Below are positions 17,308 through 25,955 of a stretch of DNA of 64,000 nt, one piece after another. Source of the DNA: Sporomusa acidovorans. Lineage in GTDB: Bacteria; Bacillota; Negativicutes; Sporomusales; Sporomusaceae. Under the pieces are notes generated by a model. It had not been told where the DNA came from. It made no database searches and saw nothing but the letters and a program-made list of their open reading frames with translations. The stretch spans positions 1 to 64,000 of the forward strand of contig NZ_FNAM01000034.1 in NCBI RefSeq assembly GCF_900101845.1. The letters run 5' to 3'. A program made the position numbers and the translations under genes. Within the stretch, counting starts at the first letter, position 1, and each line of letters begins with the position of its first letter.

Positions 17308-18045
17308 TCAGGGTAACTTAAACCTAACAGGCACATTTACCCATTCCCGTACCCGTTGGCCACTCCGGTAGCCAGGATTAAACCGCCATTGGCTCAGCAC
17401 CACATCTGCCGCCGACTGATCCAATATATCGTATCCAGAACTTTCCGTAACCCTGACATCTATTACATCACCCGAGGTATCTACCAAAGCACTAATAATT
17501 ACCTTTCCCTGCCAGCGGTTACGCCTTGCTTCTGATGGATAACCCGGATGGGGGCCATAAGCCACTGACGGTCGGCGGTCAGGCTCTTGTTCTACCTGCG
17601 GCTGGGCCGGTGCGGCCGCGCCAGGTTCCCCGCCATTTCCCGTACCACCGGATTCTGTCTCTCCCGTTCCTGCCGTCGCGGCAAAACCATTGCCGCTTAT
17701 GCTCATAATCTGACCGCCTTCAGATACCGTAGGAACCCCAGGCAAAGCACCGGTTTGGTCCCCAACTGCGGCAAAACCAGAACTAGCCGGCATAGTAGCA
17801 GTGTTTATCCTATTGCTGTTGATAAGGTTTTTACCCTGACTAACAGCCGGTACCGGCAGGTTCTGGGTTTGAACCTGTTCTCTGGCAGGCGGTGGCGCTG
17901 CCGGCGCCAGTTCCACTTCCATATATTCCGTTTTGGGTTCCAAGGCTGTTTCTCCCGGTAGTCCTTGCCCCGCTAACGCCAAGCCTGTGAGGTGTATGAC
18001 CAGGGCAAAGGCAAAAGCCGGTCCCCAAGCATTTGCCACCCGCAT
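17308..18045 (-). CDS. tonB: TonB energy-transducing protein
   Basis: 245 residues: N-terminal membrane helix (WGPAFAFALVIHLTGLALA) with the conserved-type His in the helix, a Pro/Ala/Gly/Gln-rich periplasmic spacer, and the C-terminal TonB domain (HPGYPSEARRNRWQGKV, ALVDTSGDVIDVRV, ESSGYDILDQSA, WRFNPGYR, VPVRFKLP). It couples the ExbB-ExbD motor to the outer-membrane receptor. I start at ATG 18045 because GGGAG lies upstream and this leaves a clean N-terminal anchor; the frame continues to 18111 within exbD without a ribosome site. The locus-specific copy suggests a dedicated motor. Confidence 0.93.
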   Translation of the reverse strand: MRVANAWGPAFAFALVIHLTGLALAGQGLPGETALEPKTEYMEVELAPAAPPPAREQVQTQNLPVPAVSQGKNLINSNRINTATMPASSGFAAVGDQTGALPGVPTVSEGGQIMSISGNGFAATAGTGETESGGTGNGGEPGAAAPAQPQVEQEPDRRPSVAYGPHPGYPSEARRNRWQGKVIISALVDTSGDVIDVRVTESSGYDILDQSAADVVLSQWRFNPGYRSGQRVREWVNVPVRFKLP

Positions 18046-18049
18046 ATCC

Positions 18050-18448
18050 TTATCTCCCTTTTTCTTCAATCGCAATCGCCATTTTGGACACACCGGCGCG
18101 ATGAAGTTCATCCATAACCTCTATTACCCGCCCATGACTTACCTCTTTATCCGCCTGAATGGATACCGTAGTCTTTCCGGTACCGCCAACAGCCGCCGCC
18201 AGTTCTTCTTTAGCTACAGGCTGACCGTTTACGGCAATACGTCCGTCCTTGGCGATGAGCACAGTGAGTTGTTTTTCCGCCTGCTTTTCTGCCGATGCCT
18301 GCGGCAAATTCACAGCAAACCCCGGATAAACAGTAACAAAGGCGGTTGTCATCATGAAAAAAATCACTAACAGCATCATTACATCGACCATCGGGGTCAT
18401 ATCAACATGCACCCCGATTTGCTGTCTTCTCCCCGCTCTACCGAGCAC
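18050..18448 (-). CDS. exbD: ExbD/TolR family proton-motive-force transducer
   Basis: 132 residues with one N-terminal membrane helix holding the essential Asp in DMTPMVDVMMLLVIFFM, followed by a periplasmic domain with NLPQAS and IQADKEVSHGRVIEVMD. Start is GTG 18448, with GGAGG eight bases upstream, overlapping the exbB stop by 11 bases. It works with ExbB as the proton-driven stator that energises TonB. Length is typical. Confidence 0.94.
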   Translation of the reverse strand: MLGRAGRRQQIGVHVDMTPMVDVMMLLVIFFMMTTAFVTVYPGFAVNLPQASAEKQAEKQLTVLIAKDGRIAVNGQPVAKEELAAAVGGTGKTTVSIQADKEVSHGRVIEVMDELHRAGVSKMAIAIEEKGR

Positions 18449-19046
18449 TGTGGCTCCCTCCTTCTGTAAGTAAAGACGTAAATTCTTTTACCCGTATTTC
18501 CAGCAACCGCAGGCGCCGCTCCGCCCAATTGCGAAAATGGTTGTGGCAGATAATACAGAATATGGTGACAAACAAGCCGGCTGCCGTATTATATAAAGCT
18601 TCCGCAATACCTTCAGCCAGCAGCTGCGGATTTCCCGCCCCGCTCATCGCCGCAACGTGAAAGGTTTTTATCATCCCCAGCACTGTGCCTAAGAGACCAA
18701 GCAGCGGCGCAATGGTAGCGATCGTGGCCAATATATACAGATACTTTTCCAGCCGCAATCCTTCTCTGTCTAAGGCAATTTCCGCGACACTGCCGATTTC
18801 CGTGCTTGCCTCCCGATAGCCGTTATATATGGCTGCCCATAGCCTTGCCAGCGGACCGTCACCATCGCCGAAAGGACGGTTATTGCCAGCGGCAATGGCT
18901 TGCCTTAACCCCGGCATGTAGGCAGCATCTTCCTTCTTAACCGTACGATAAAACCACCAACGCTGAACGGCGACTGTCATAGCCAGCAGGGAACAGACCA
19001 GAATGATACCAAACACAACCCCGCCCTTCATTAGGACATCAACCAT
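18438..19046 (-). CDS. exbB: ExbB/TolQ/MotA family proton channel protein
   Basis: 202 residues with three membrane segments. The conserved core TIATIAPLLGLLGTVLGMIKTF and the following GIAEALYNTAAGLFVTI contain the Thr and Gly/Pro residues of the channel. Start taken at ATG 19046 (AGGAG in front); an in-frame GTG at 19055 overlaps the ribosome site. Forms the pentameric motor with ExbD for TonB. Confidence 0.94.
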   Translation of the reverse strand: MVDVLMKGGVVFGIILVCSLLAMTVAVQRWWFYRTVKKEDAAYMPGLRQAIAAGNNRPFGDGDGPLARLWAAIYNGYREASTEIGSVAEIALDREGLRLEKYLYILATIATIAPLLGLLGTVLGMIKTFHVAAMSGAGNPQLLAEGIAEALYNTAAGLFVTIFCIICHNHFRNWAERRLRLLEIRVKEFTSLLTEGGSHSAR

Positions 19047-19059
19047 ACTCCTCACTCCT

Positions 19060-19884
19060 TCAAGTATTTAATGAAAATTTTTGCAAAATAAACAGTTTTT
19101 CTGCCGACAACTCTATTGCAGCATTGAGATCAATGTCCGGTTGTACAGTGACTGTCAGTCCTTCGCCTGCTTTTATCCACCGCACTGTTGTCCGCAAGGG
19201 ATTGTGTTGATAAAAAAATCTTTGAGGTTTCGTAAGTCTTGCTCGGGTCACACCCTGGAGAACATCGGCCAGACACGCGTCACCTTCCACCATTAACTTA
19301 AGATCCGGCGATTGAAGCTGCCCAAACTGTTCTTCCACCAACAGCGCCATTTTAACAGCCAACTCCAGCCCCGCGCATCGTTCGCCATGGTGGGCCACCG
19401 CTTGTTTGTAGAGCATTGCCTTGCGTGTCTGATATTCACGCGGCGGCATATAGGGAGTGTGCGGTGAAAATACAATATCTGCTTCAAAGTACGGTTTTAT
19501 ATCCAGTACCAATGTCCCGTCTACAGCATCAAGGTCACGTACATACAGCCGTTCTCCCTCAATTCTTTCCAGTTTCACCAGGGTCAAAGCGATTGGATTG
19601 GGGCGTGCGGCACTCCGCAGTCCGAATACGCCGCGTTCCGGCAAATCAGGGTTTACTTTTGACGGAACAACTCTTAATACCGACCTGTCGGCTTGTCCAA
19701 ACCAGCTAAGAATCCACAGATGGCTATGCTCGTCAATGCGATACAAAGCCGGTTGATATTCCGGTTCAATGCGGATAATAGCCTCTGCTCCGCCAAGCGG
19801 AACAGCCATTGTGTCATGCAAAATGCTTTCCACATAGCCTATCGGCCGAATGACGCTGCCGTCGGTTATTGTTAAATCAGCCAC
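19060..19884 (-). CDS. TrmO/TsaA-like domain fused to an FmdE-like domain
   Basis: 274 residues from GTG 19884 (AAGGAG in front). Residues about 8-150 match the TsaA/TrmO beta-barrel (RPIGYVES, LWILSWF, GVFGLRSAARPNPIAL, RDLDAVDGTLVLDIKPY); TrmO methylates t6A37 of tRNA using S-adenosylmethionine. Residues about 165-235 resemble the metal-binding core of FmdE: HHGERCAGLELAVKMA and VEGDACLADVLQGVT align with HGHVCPGLATGYRLA and AESDRCTIDPFQIVL of the FmdE protein encoded four genes away, keeping both cysteines. The FmdE assignment of the C-terminal part is my alignment by eye. Location inside a metal-chelate import operon suggests that the protein acts on the imported ligand or metal and not on tRNA; this is inference. 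Confidence 0.8.
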   Translation of the reverse strand: MADLTITDGSVIRPIGYVESILHDTMAVPLGGAEAIIRIEPEYQPALYRIDEHSHLWILSWFGQADRSVLRVVPSKVNPDLPERGVFGLRSAARPNPIALTLVKLERIEGERLYVRDLDAVDGTLVLDIKPYFEADIVFSPHTPYMPPREYQTRKAMLYKQAVAHHGERCAGLELAVKMALLVEEQFGQLQSPDLKLMVEGDACLADVLQGVTRARLTKPQRFFYQHNPLRTTVRWIKAGEGLTVTVQPDIDLNAAIELSAEKLFILQKFSLNT

Positions 19885-19913
19885 AACTACCTTCTCCTTC
19901 TCTGATCACATTG

Positions 19914-20999
19914 TCACTCCCAGCCGCGTTTGGCTTTGGCCAGTAGAAAAACGAAGAAAGGGGCGCCAAGCAAAGACGTAAGAATTCCTACCTGGATTTC
20001 CAGCGATGCGATGCTGCGGCTTAAGTTGTCCATGATTAGCAGAAAAGTTGCACCCGTAACCACCGACGCCGGCAGTACTATGGCAAAATTTGCACCGAAC
20101 AGCATTCTTACCGCATGGGGTATGAGCAGCCCCACCCACTGAATGATACCGCCGATACTGGTGGCAGCAGCCGCCAGCAGCGTCGCGCACGCCAATACCA
20201 CCAGACGGGTGCGCCGGACATTCACTCCCAGTGTATGTGCTTCTTCCTCGCCAATACTAAGAACATTAATCTGCCAGCGCACAAAGTACAAAATAATCAT
20301 CGGCAGCAGGATCGGAAGCAGTGACCATACTACATCCTGTTCCTTGATTTTCGACAACCCGCCCATTAGCCAAAAACTAATTTCCGGCAGGGTATTCATC
20401 GGATCAGCCAGATATTTTAATACCGAAACCAGCGCCTGAAAAAACGCCGACACGGCAATTCCGGCTAGAACCAATGAAATCATTGACTTATTGCCAAACC
20501 ATGAACCAACAGCAATTGCGGTTAAAACAGCCACCAGGCCAAAAGCGAATGCCGATATTTCGACCCATATCCAGGACAAATGCAGGATCATCCCCAGCAC
20601 CGCACCAAAGGCCGCCCCCCAGGAAGCGCCCAATAAAGACGGCGAAACCAAGGGATTACGAAACAGATTCTGATAAGCGGCCCCGGAAACGGCCAGTGCA
20701 CTCCCCACCAACAAGGCGGCGGCAATACGCGGCAAGCGAATTTTAAACACAATCGTTTCCAACGTATCATTCCAGACCTGCGGCAGCGCAACGACTTTCG
20801 AACAAAGGATCGCCAGCACAATATCCGGCGAAACCGGATAACGCCCAACGAGAAAAGAAGCGAAGAAAGCCAAGACAAGCACAGCCAGCATGATGGTTAG
20901 CTTTGCCAGATCTTTGCGTATCTGCCGTACCCCTTTATCTTTTTTCAGTAAAACGGCCGGCTTATTCACGGTTGGCTGCGCCAAACTGTTATTTCCCAT
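19914..20999 (-). CDS. FecCD-family ABC importer permease
   Basis: 361 residues with about ten membrane helices. Conserved FecCD segments are visible: RLPRIAAALLVGSALAVSGAAYQNLFRNPLVSP near residue 90, GEEEAHTLGVNVRRTR (the coupling loop to the ATPase), GGIIQWVGLLIPHAVRM and EIQVGILTSLLGAPFFVFLL. Such permeases carry ferric siderophores, haem or cobalamin across the inner membrane. AGGAGG precedes the ATG. Its partners are the ATPase at 16483 and the binding lipoprotein at 23794, both in the same operon. Confidence 0.94.
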   Translation of the reverse strand: MGNNSLAQPTVNKPAVLLKKDKGVRQIRKDLAKLTIMLAVLVLAFFASFLVGRYPVSPDIVLAILCSKVVALPQVWNDTLETIVFKIRLPRIAAALLVGSALAVSGAAYQNLFRNPLVSPSLLGASWGAAFGAVLGMILHLSWIWVEISAFAFGLVAVLTAIAVGSWFGNKSMISLVLAGIAVSAFFQALVSVLKYLADPMNTLPEISFWLMGGLSKIKEQDVVWSLLPILLPMIILYFVRWQINVLSIGEEEAHTLGVNVRRTRLVVLACATLLAAAATSIGGIIQWVGLLIPHAVRMLFGANFAIVLPASVVTGATFLLIMDNLSRSIASLEIQVGILTSLLGAPFFVFLLAKAKRGWE

Positions 21000-21021
21000 A
21001 TAAATCGCCTCCTGTGAGCCC

Positions 21022-21627
21022 CTACCGTACTACCGGCACGGCACAACTGATACAGGCAATTTTACCTTCACGCAGTCTTGTCCATGGCTCCATAACCTGT
21101 TCACCGCAAAATTCACAGCAAGGCGAATTGTAGATTGGTTCTTTTTCCGGCAAAACAACCGCAACCGGTTCCACTTTCAGCAATGTTTCCTCCGGCGCCG
21201 TCAAAATCTCGCTGATTCGCTCTTCCCGCGCCTGCTTGTAACGGCGATACTCCTCGTCCGCTACTCTGCCGCTCATAACCCTTCGCGTGAGGGCATCGCT
21301 TTCCGCCGAGTAATTGTAGGGCAGCTGAATGACCCGTACGGCTTTGCCGCTTTGCCGGCACCCCACAGTAAAAGCCTGCTTGCCGGTCGTGCGAATGTAT
21401 AGCTTGCCCTTGCCAATCGTACAGCCAAGCACAATCTGAAAGGGGTCGATTGTGCACCGGTCACTTTCCGCAATCGTCACCAAATCCCCCTCTTCCGGGT
21501 CCTGATATCCCAGCGCTGCCAGCGCCGCCTTGGCCAAGCGATAGCCTGTGGCCAAACCGGGGCATACATGCCCGTGAAACGCAACAACCTTTTGCCAATC
21601 GGCCGAATTCATATCCTCCATCTTCAT
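21022..21627 (-). CDS. FmdE family metal-binding protein with C-terminal zinc ribbon
   Basis: About 201 residues. The FmdE core is clear: FHGHVCPGLATGYRLA near residue 17, ESDRCTIDPFQIVLGCTIGKG, then GCRQSGKAVRV; the C-terminus is a Cys4 zinc-finger (CCEFCGEQV ... CISC). The name comes from a subunit encoded with molybdenum formylmethanofuran dehydrogenase, but most bacterial members have no known activity. The His/Cys core binds a metal in solved relatives. I start at ATG 21627 (AAAGGAG six bases upstream); ATG 21621 is also possible. Tightly packed between the FecCD permease and the 373-residue unknown, so probably a metal sensor, chaperone or ligand-processing factor for the imported compound. 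Confidence 0.9.
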   Translation of the reverse strand: MKMEDMNSADWQKVVAFHGHVCPGLATGYRLAKAALAALGYQDPEEGDLVTIAESDRCTIDPFQIVLGCTIGKGKLYIRTTGKQAFTVGCRQSGKAVRVIQLPYNYSAESDALTRRVMSGRVADEEYRRYKQAREERISEILTAPEETLLKVEPVAVVLPEKEPIYNSPCCEFCGEQVMEPWTRLREGKIACISCAVPVVR

Positions 21628-21638
21628 TCTCCTCTCCT

Positions 21639-22760
21639 TTAACGGTGAATAACACCCATGCATCCCTGATTAGCCAGATTTCTGGCAAAACATTCAATGG
21701 CAATATCCGCGCCTGTCACGGTATGCATAAACATGCTCCGGTTACCCACGGCAATGCTTCTGCCGCCCGAACGTTCCCCTATCGTACCTGACGGAATTGA
21801 GGTCAAATATCCGGAAAACGGATATCCCTTATTTTCATCATCCTCCAGATAAGACCTATAACCGGGCGGATAAGCAAAGACCTGGTGTCTGCCGGTACTT
21901 ATGGTTAAATACTGGGCCTCCCCATTTTCGTAAATAAACCATCCTTTGCCGTTGGCGCACGGTATATACGGCAACCGGAAATCTTTTATTCCCACACCCT
22001 CAATTAAAATAAGCGCGACTTTTTTCCCTTGTAAAGCAGCCTCAATACCGCCACTGATACCCGTAATCGAGGTTATCTCATCCAAAGTCCGAGATACGGG
22101 GATGGAAGCATTATACGCCGGGATCATAACAGGCCGCCGTAATAATGTTGACCGGAAGCAATACCCCTCTTTGGCTACTGCCAGCCATTCGGGCAATCGT
22201 TCGGCGTCTACCGGTTCCGCACCGAACAGCGACATAAATTCCGTTTTGCCGACAAGCCTTCCGACCCCCGGCTGCTCATGAATATACTCAAAATCCCGGC
22301 AGCTTACGCCGTAGAGTCCGGCATAGCGTGTCAGCCAGTTGCTGGTAATTGCCAGGCCGTCAAGTCCGCTCAGATCAATATACTCTTTTACCGGAATCAG
22401 ATCGCCGGTTCCCACAACCACCGGCAAAAAACCTGATTTTTCCGAGAAACGCGCTGCCTCGGCAAAAGCCGCGTCAATCAGCCGCGCGCGTTCGGCCTCA
22501 TCCGGACCCTCAAAGCGTAATGAGTAGTATTGCTGCGCATAAATCAAAAACACAAAATTCGGATCATAACGGCTGACTAAGTCAAGGGCCGTATCCGTTA
22601 CCCACCTGTTGCTATTTTCTGCGGTATCCCCGGGAAACGGATGATCGTGCAGCACTTCTTTGACCATCCGGACTTTCGGCGAGTCGTCATTTCGTTTATG
22701 ACCGGTTTTAAGGTCAAACATATTCTGCCATTCCCGCGCATCAATAATAACTAGACTCAT
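21639..22760 (-). CDS. Conserved-looking protein of unknown function, 373 aa
   Basis: Soluble 373-residue protein without signal peptide or membrane helix, starting at ATG 22760 (GGAGGG nine bases upstream; overlaps the radical SAM stop by four bases). Its N-terminal half has alpha/beta character (VIIDAREWQNMF, NFVFLIYAQQYYS, PVVVGTGDLIPV, LDGLAITSNW), the centre has a second Rossmann-like strand VALILIEGVG, and the C-terminus holds GYPFSGYLTSIPSGTIG and FMHTVTGADIAIECFARN. Some of this recalls alkaline-phosphatase-superfamily phosphodiesterases, but I cannot find a convincing metal site and do not assign one. Translational overlap with the radical SAM gene implies joint action. Confidence 0.75.
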   Translation of the reverse strand: MSLVIIDAREWQNMFDLKTGHKRNDDSPKVRMVKEVLHDHPFPGDTAENSNRWVTDTALDLVSRYDPNFVFLIYAQQYYSLRFEGPDEAERARLIDAAFAEAARFSEKSGFLPVVVGTGDLIPVKEYIDLSGLDGLAITSNWLTRYAGLYGVSCRDFEYIHEQPGVGRLVGKTEFMSLFGAEPVDAERLPEWLAVAKEGYCFRSTLLRRPVMIPAYNASIPVSRTLDEITSITGISGGIEAALQGKKVALILIEGVGIKDFRLPYIPCANGKGWFIYENGEAQYLTISTGRHQVFAYPPGYRSYLEDDENKGYPFSGYLTSIPSGTIGERSGGRSIAVGNRSMFMHTVTGADIAIECFARNLANQGCMGVIHR

Positions 22761-23767
22761 ACCAACCGGCCCTCCCCGCCGTTCCAGGCAATACGTTCAC
22801 CGCACAGCTTAATTTCATAACCGCACTCCGAACACGTATTTCCCTTGCAATGATAACGGGCTAGTTTGTCGCCGCCACAGCCTAAACTAAACCGTTCAAT
22901 GACCGTGTGCCCGCACTGGGGACACAGGGTATTTACCCACTCGGAACCGACAAAGTTGTGAAAATAAACATAGGGCAACAGACGGCGGCTTTTCTCCAGC
23001 GCCGCGTTGATTGCCTCAATATTGGGATACTCAGTTTCCTTCATCTTATATTCCGGCAGCAGCCGGAAAACATGCCACGGGATTTCCCGGTCAGTTTCAG
23101 CCAGGAAAACGGCAATTTCATCCAGCTCATGATCATTGACCGACTGAATTACCGGCGTTGTAACCTCCACATGGACTAAGGACGCGAGTCTCGCAATATT
23201 CCGCAAGACCGGCTTACTGTCGGGAATACCCAGATACTCACGGCAAAAAGCGGGCGCCAATCCTTTTAAGCTCACATTTACAAAGGAAAATACCGAAGCT
23301 AGCAGTTCGGTTGCTTCCACGGTAGTGTAGGCATTCGTAAGGCAGCCCATGGGAATTCCCGCCTGACGGGCCACTTTGGCTACTTCCAGCAGCGAAGGCA
23401 GGGAAACAGCCGGTTCATTAACATTAAAAACAATAGTATGGCACCCGCGTTGGACAGCAAGACGTACCAGTTTTTCCGGAGTAAATGCATACATATTATG
23501 TTGCAGGACTGCGGGATCTGCCTTGGCGATAAAAGCATTCACACAATATTGGCAGGCCAGGTTGCAGCCGGCGGAGCCGATTGTCAGGCTTCTACTGCCG
23601 GGATAAGCATGATAAAACGGCACCGATTCCACCCGTGAAACAGCATATGTACACCATTTATGCGGAAAACGCTCCTGAATCACCCCATCTTTCGCAACAT
23701 ACATCCGGCATACGCCAAAACTATCTACTCCCAGTTCACAACGCCATTCACAATAATTACACTTCAA
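22757..23767 (-). CDS. Radical SAM enzyme, AmmeMemoRadiSam/PflA-like family, with C-terminal zinc ribbon
   Basis: About 336 residues. N-terminal cysteine cluster CNYCEWRCELGVDSFGVC, then the radical SAM motif CNLACQYC in GSAGCNLACQYCVNAF (a CxxxCxxC 4Fe-4S ligand set), barrel motifs FNVNEPAV and GCLTNAYTT, and two CxxC pairs at the C-terminus (CPQCGHTV, TCSECGYEIKLCGERIAW). This layout matches the COG1180-type enzymes called AmmeMemoRadiSam, whose reactions are unknown. No glycyl-radical enzyme is encoded nearby, so it is probably not a simple activase. Start chosen at TTG 23767, with GAGGGA at proper distance; TTG 23773 is too close to it. Second gene of the operon. Confidence 0.88.
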   Translation of the reverse strand: MKCNYCEWRCELGVDSFGVCRMYVAKDGVIQERFPHKWCTYAVSRVESVPFYHAYPGSRSLTIGSAGCNLACQYCVNAFIAKADPAVLQHNMYAFTPEKLVRLAVQRGCHTIVFNVNEPAVSLPSLLEVAKVARQAGIPMGCLTNAYTTVEATELLASVFSFVNVSLKGLAPAFCREYLGIPDSKPVLRNIARLASLVHVEVTTPVIQSVNDHELDEIAVFLAETDREIPWHVFRLLPEYKMKETEYPNIEAINAALEKSRRLLPYVYFHNFVGSEWVNTLCPQCGHTVIERFSLGCGGDKLARYHCKGNTCSECGYEIKLCGERIAWNGGEGRLV

Positions 23768-23793
23768 TGCCAATCCCTCTTCCCCGCTACAAT

Positions 23794-24900
23794 CTATTTT
23801 CTCCGCGCTCTGGCCGCCAGCTCATCCAACTCTTTTTCAGAAAGCTGGTAATGATAAAACAAGGCGTAAAACCGTTTAACCTCAGCACGAAAATCAAAAG
23901 GGTAGATATCAGGATAAAGCAGATTGGCCACCCATCTGATGCCGATCAAACGGCTGACTGCCGGCGGCCGGTCAAACCAGTTGAAAGGTCCGGTAGGAAT
24001 TTCATACACCCGTTTGTCCTGAACCGCTTTGATATGCTGCCAGGCACTGTCACCCATTATGGACGGGTAACTGCTGCTTTCTCCGTCACGAAAGTAACCA
24101 ATTAAGATAACCTCAGGATTCCAGGCTATCACCTGTTCCAGCGACACCGGACTGCGGCCAACGGCGCCGCTGCTTGGCAGACCGGGATCAGCGACATTTA
24201 CCCCGCCGACATATTCAATGATCTCGGCATGCCAGGAGCCTCGAGGTTCGGTCTCCAAGCCGCCGCGCCCCTCGGCGTAGTAGACGGATACCGGTTTACG
24301 CTGGGTTGCAAGCGGCTTTTTTTCCGCTACCATGCCGAGGGTCTCCTGGCAGTACGCCGCAAGTTCAGCCGCCCGCGCCTCACGCTTAAGCACCGTGCCG
24401 GCGGCCTCATAGCTTTGTGCCATGTTGGTCATTTGTTTATCAAGAACGACAACCGGTATTTTCGTCAATTGCTCCAGTTCGTCGGCAAAATTCTTATTGG
24501 CCTGATTAATCTCGTCTGCCATCAGAATGATATCCGGCTTCATTTTGATAACTTCTTCCAGATTGCCGGTAGACCCGCGATTAATCCAGCCAAGAACCGG
24601 CAAATTACGGTAAGCGGGCAAAATATAATCCGACTGATCGGCCCCCATGTGATAACCCCAGCCGGCCAATAGGTCGGGATCGATTGTATAAAGCAGTACC
24701 GCTTCCAGCGGTGACATCGGATATACCTTCTTAATATTTTGCGGAACCACGACCTTACGGCCGGCCATGTCGGTGATGACCCTGCCGCCATTTGCCGCGA
24801 CCGCCGACCCGGTTTCCCTATTGCTTTGCTGCCCACAGCCTGTCAAAATAACAAGAATGATGACAAGAATTGCAATCCCGGACAACTGTAATTTTTTCAT
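23794..24900 (-). CDS. ABC importer substrate-binding lipoprotein, FepB/BtuF-type
   Basis: 368 residues with a lipoprotein signal (MKKLQLSGIAILVIILVILT followed by GCG). The body has the type III periplasmic binding fold: ITDMAGRKVVVPQNIKKVYP, the linker-forming helix, VNVADPGLPSSGAVGRSPVSLEQVIAWNPEVILI and PTGPFNWFDRPPAVSRLIG. Members of this group bind iron chelates, haem or corrinoids. GGAGG lies upstream of the ATG at 24900. In this diderm the lipoprotein would face the periplasm and pass its ligand to the FecCD permease. First gene of the eleven-gene operon; the promoter lies about 75 bases upstream. Confidence 0.93.
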   Translation of the reverse strand: MKKLQLSGIAILVIILVILTGCGQQSNRETGSAVAANGGRVITDMAGRKVVVPQNIKKVYPMSPLEAVLLYTIDPDLLAGWGYHMGADQSDYILPAYRNLPVLGWINRGSTGNLEEVIKMKPDIILMADEINQANKNFADELEQLTKIPVVVLDKQMTNMAQSYEAAGTVLKREARAAELAAYCQETLGMVAEKKPLATQRKPVSVYYAEGRGGLETEPRGSWHAEIIEYVGGVNVADPGLPSSGAVGRSPVSLEQVIAWNPEVILIGYFRDGESSSYPSIMGDSAWQHIKAVQDKRVYEIPTGPFNWFDRPPAVSRLIGIRWVANLLYPDIYPFDFRAEVKRFYALFYHYQLSEKELDELAARARRK

Positions 24901-24958
24901 ACTTTCCTCCAACCCCAAGTCACTATTCGACAATTACGCAATATCAGATCAACTTAAC

Positions 24959-25061
24959 AGGAATTTTATTCCTTATAACACATAATAATATTAAACAAAA
25001 CATAAATCAATATATTTGTTAGGTTTATTTTGTTTTTGTTTGTTTATTTTAGATAAGAAAG
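24959..25061 (-). promoter_or_regulatory. Promoter and operator region of the uptake operon
   Basis: Read on the minus strand: a CAAACAAA-rich stretch (about 25020-25061), -35 TTGATT (25005-25010), 17-base spacer, -10 TATTAT (24982-24987), then the inverted repeat AGGAATAAAATTCCT (24959-24973) at about +2 to +16. The same elements at almost the same spacing stand in front of the GTPase operon at 27675. A repressor sitting on the AGGAA/TTCCT repeat and an activator or bent-DNA effect at the CAAACAAA repeats are inferred. Confidence 0.65.
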
Positions 25062-25063
25062 GT

Positions 25064-25106
25064 AAAAAAAGTACAAGTAACAGCACTTTCTTATCGCTGT
25101 TGCTTG
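25064..25106 (-). terminator. Terminator of the GTPase-ATPase-DUF364 operon
   Basis: CAAGTAACAGC (25074-25084) pairs with GCTGTTGCTTG (25096-25106); on the minus strand a run of seven T follows. It separates the DUF364 operon from the promoter of the uptake operon, showing that these are two transcripts. Confidence 0.85.
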
Positions 25107-25150
25107 CTATTGTTAATTCAGCCAAACTTGCATAAATAGACAAAAGTAAT

Positions 25151-25903
25151 TTATTTCGCTTTCATAGCGACTTTTTGCCCTGCTTTGTATATTTTCTTTC
25201 TTTCCAACCCCGCTACGATACGCGTGGCAACATCATTGTCTTTAACAACAAAACTGGATAAATCATTGACACCAAACGAAAATAAACTAGGTGCCAAAGG
25301 AGTAAACGGCCCCACAATGATTACATAAGCGTCTTTAGCCAACGTCAACATACGGGGTAAGGTTTTACAAATCAGGCTGACACAACTGATAATAACAAAA
25401 TCGCTCGCCGGCAGAATATATTCGGCCGCCGCTTCCGGATAATCCCCCTCCTCGGGTTCACGTTCAATAATCGCAACATCACATACCGGTTGAAACAATT
25501 GCTCAATATAGGGAAAATGCCCCAAAATAGCAACCTTTTTGTTTTTTATCTCATTTTGATAGGCAATAAACGGGTCATTCAGGCGATCTTCACTATAAAG
25601 ACTATCCGTCAAAACGATTCCATTCTTCACCGCTGTTTCCGGGGAATTATACCAAGTATTTATCGCGGCCATGCCAACCGATGCCTCAACAAAATTCCAG
25701 GATTTAATACATTCCGCCAGTTTTTTGAGCGGCATACCGAGCGACTTTTTCATCGTTTCGGGCAGACTATCTCCCGGAACGATGTGGCTAAAACCGCATC
25801 CCCGGCCGCTCCGGATGAGCGCGGCATAAGTGCCGCAGAGAAATTCATCAACAAGACACTCCTCTGGAATCCCTTCAATCAAGGCATCATATAATTCCCA
25901 CAT
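25151..25903 (-). CDS. DUF364/DUF4213 protein (putative heavy-metal chelation family)
   Basis: 250 residues in two parts: an enolase-N-terminal-like domain (DUF4213; MWELYDALIEGIPEECLVDE, GCGFSHIVPGD) and a Rossmann-like DUF364 domain with KKVAILGHFPYIEQL, CDVAIIEREPEEGDYPE, AEYILPASDFVIISCVS and VGPFTPLAPSLFSFGVNDLS. Pfam describes DUF364 as putative heavy-metal chelation; no reaction is established. GAGGAG precedes the ATG. It is the last gene of the operon that begins with the GTPase at 27675, whose promoter matches that of the metal-chelate uptake operon. Confidence 0.88.
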   Translation of the reverse strand: MWELYDALIEGIPEECLVDEFLCGTYAALIRSGRGCGFSHIVPGDSLPETMKKSLGMPLKKLAECIKSWNFVEASVGMAAINTWYNSPETAVKNGIVLTDSLYSEDRLNDPFIAYQNEIKNKKVAILGHFPYIEQLFQPVCDVAIIEREPEEGDYPEAAAEYILPASDFVIISCVSLICKTLPRMLTLAKDAYVIIVGPFTPLAPSLFSFGVNDLSSFVVKDNDVATRIVAGLERKKIYKAGQKVAMKAK

Positions 25904-25955
25904 ATCTTTATCTCCTCATTTCTTGTTAGAGATTCATTTCATTCAACACAGCCTG

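Noticed and set aside
24901..25150. Possible cobalamin riboswitch in front of the uptake operon
   Set aside because: I found no B12-box-like conserved sequence or suitable helices; the region holds a promoter, an inverted repeat and the upstream terminator instead. The same holds for the cobO leader.
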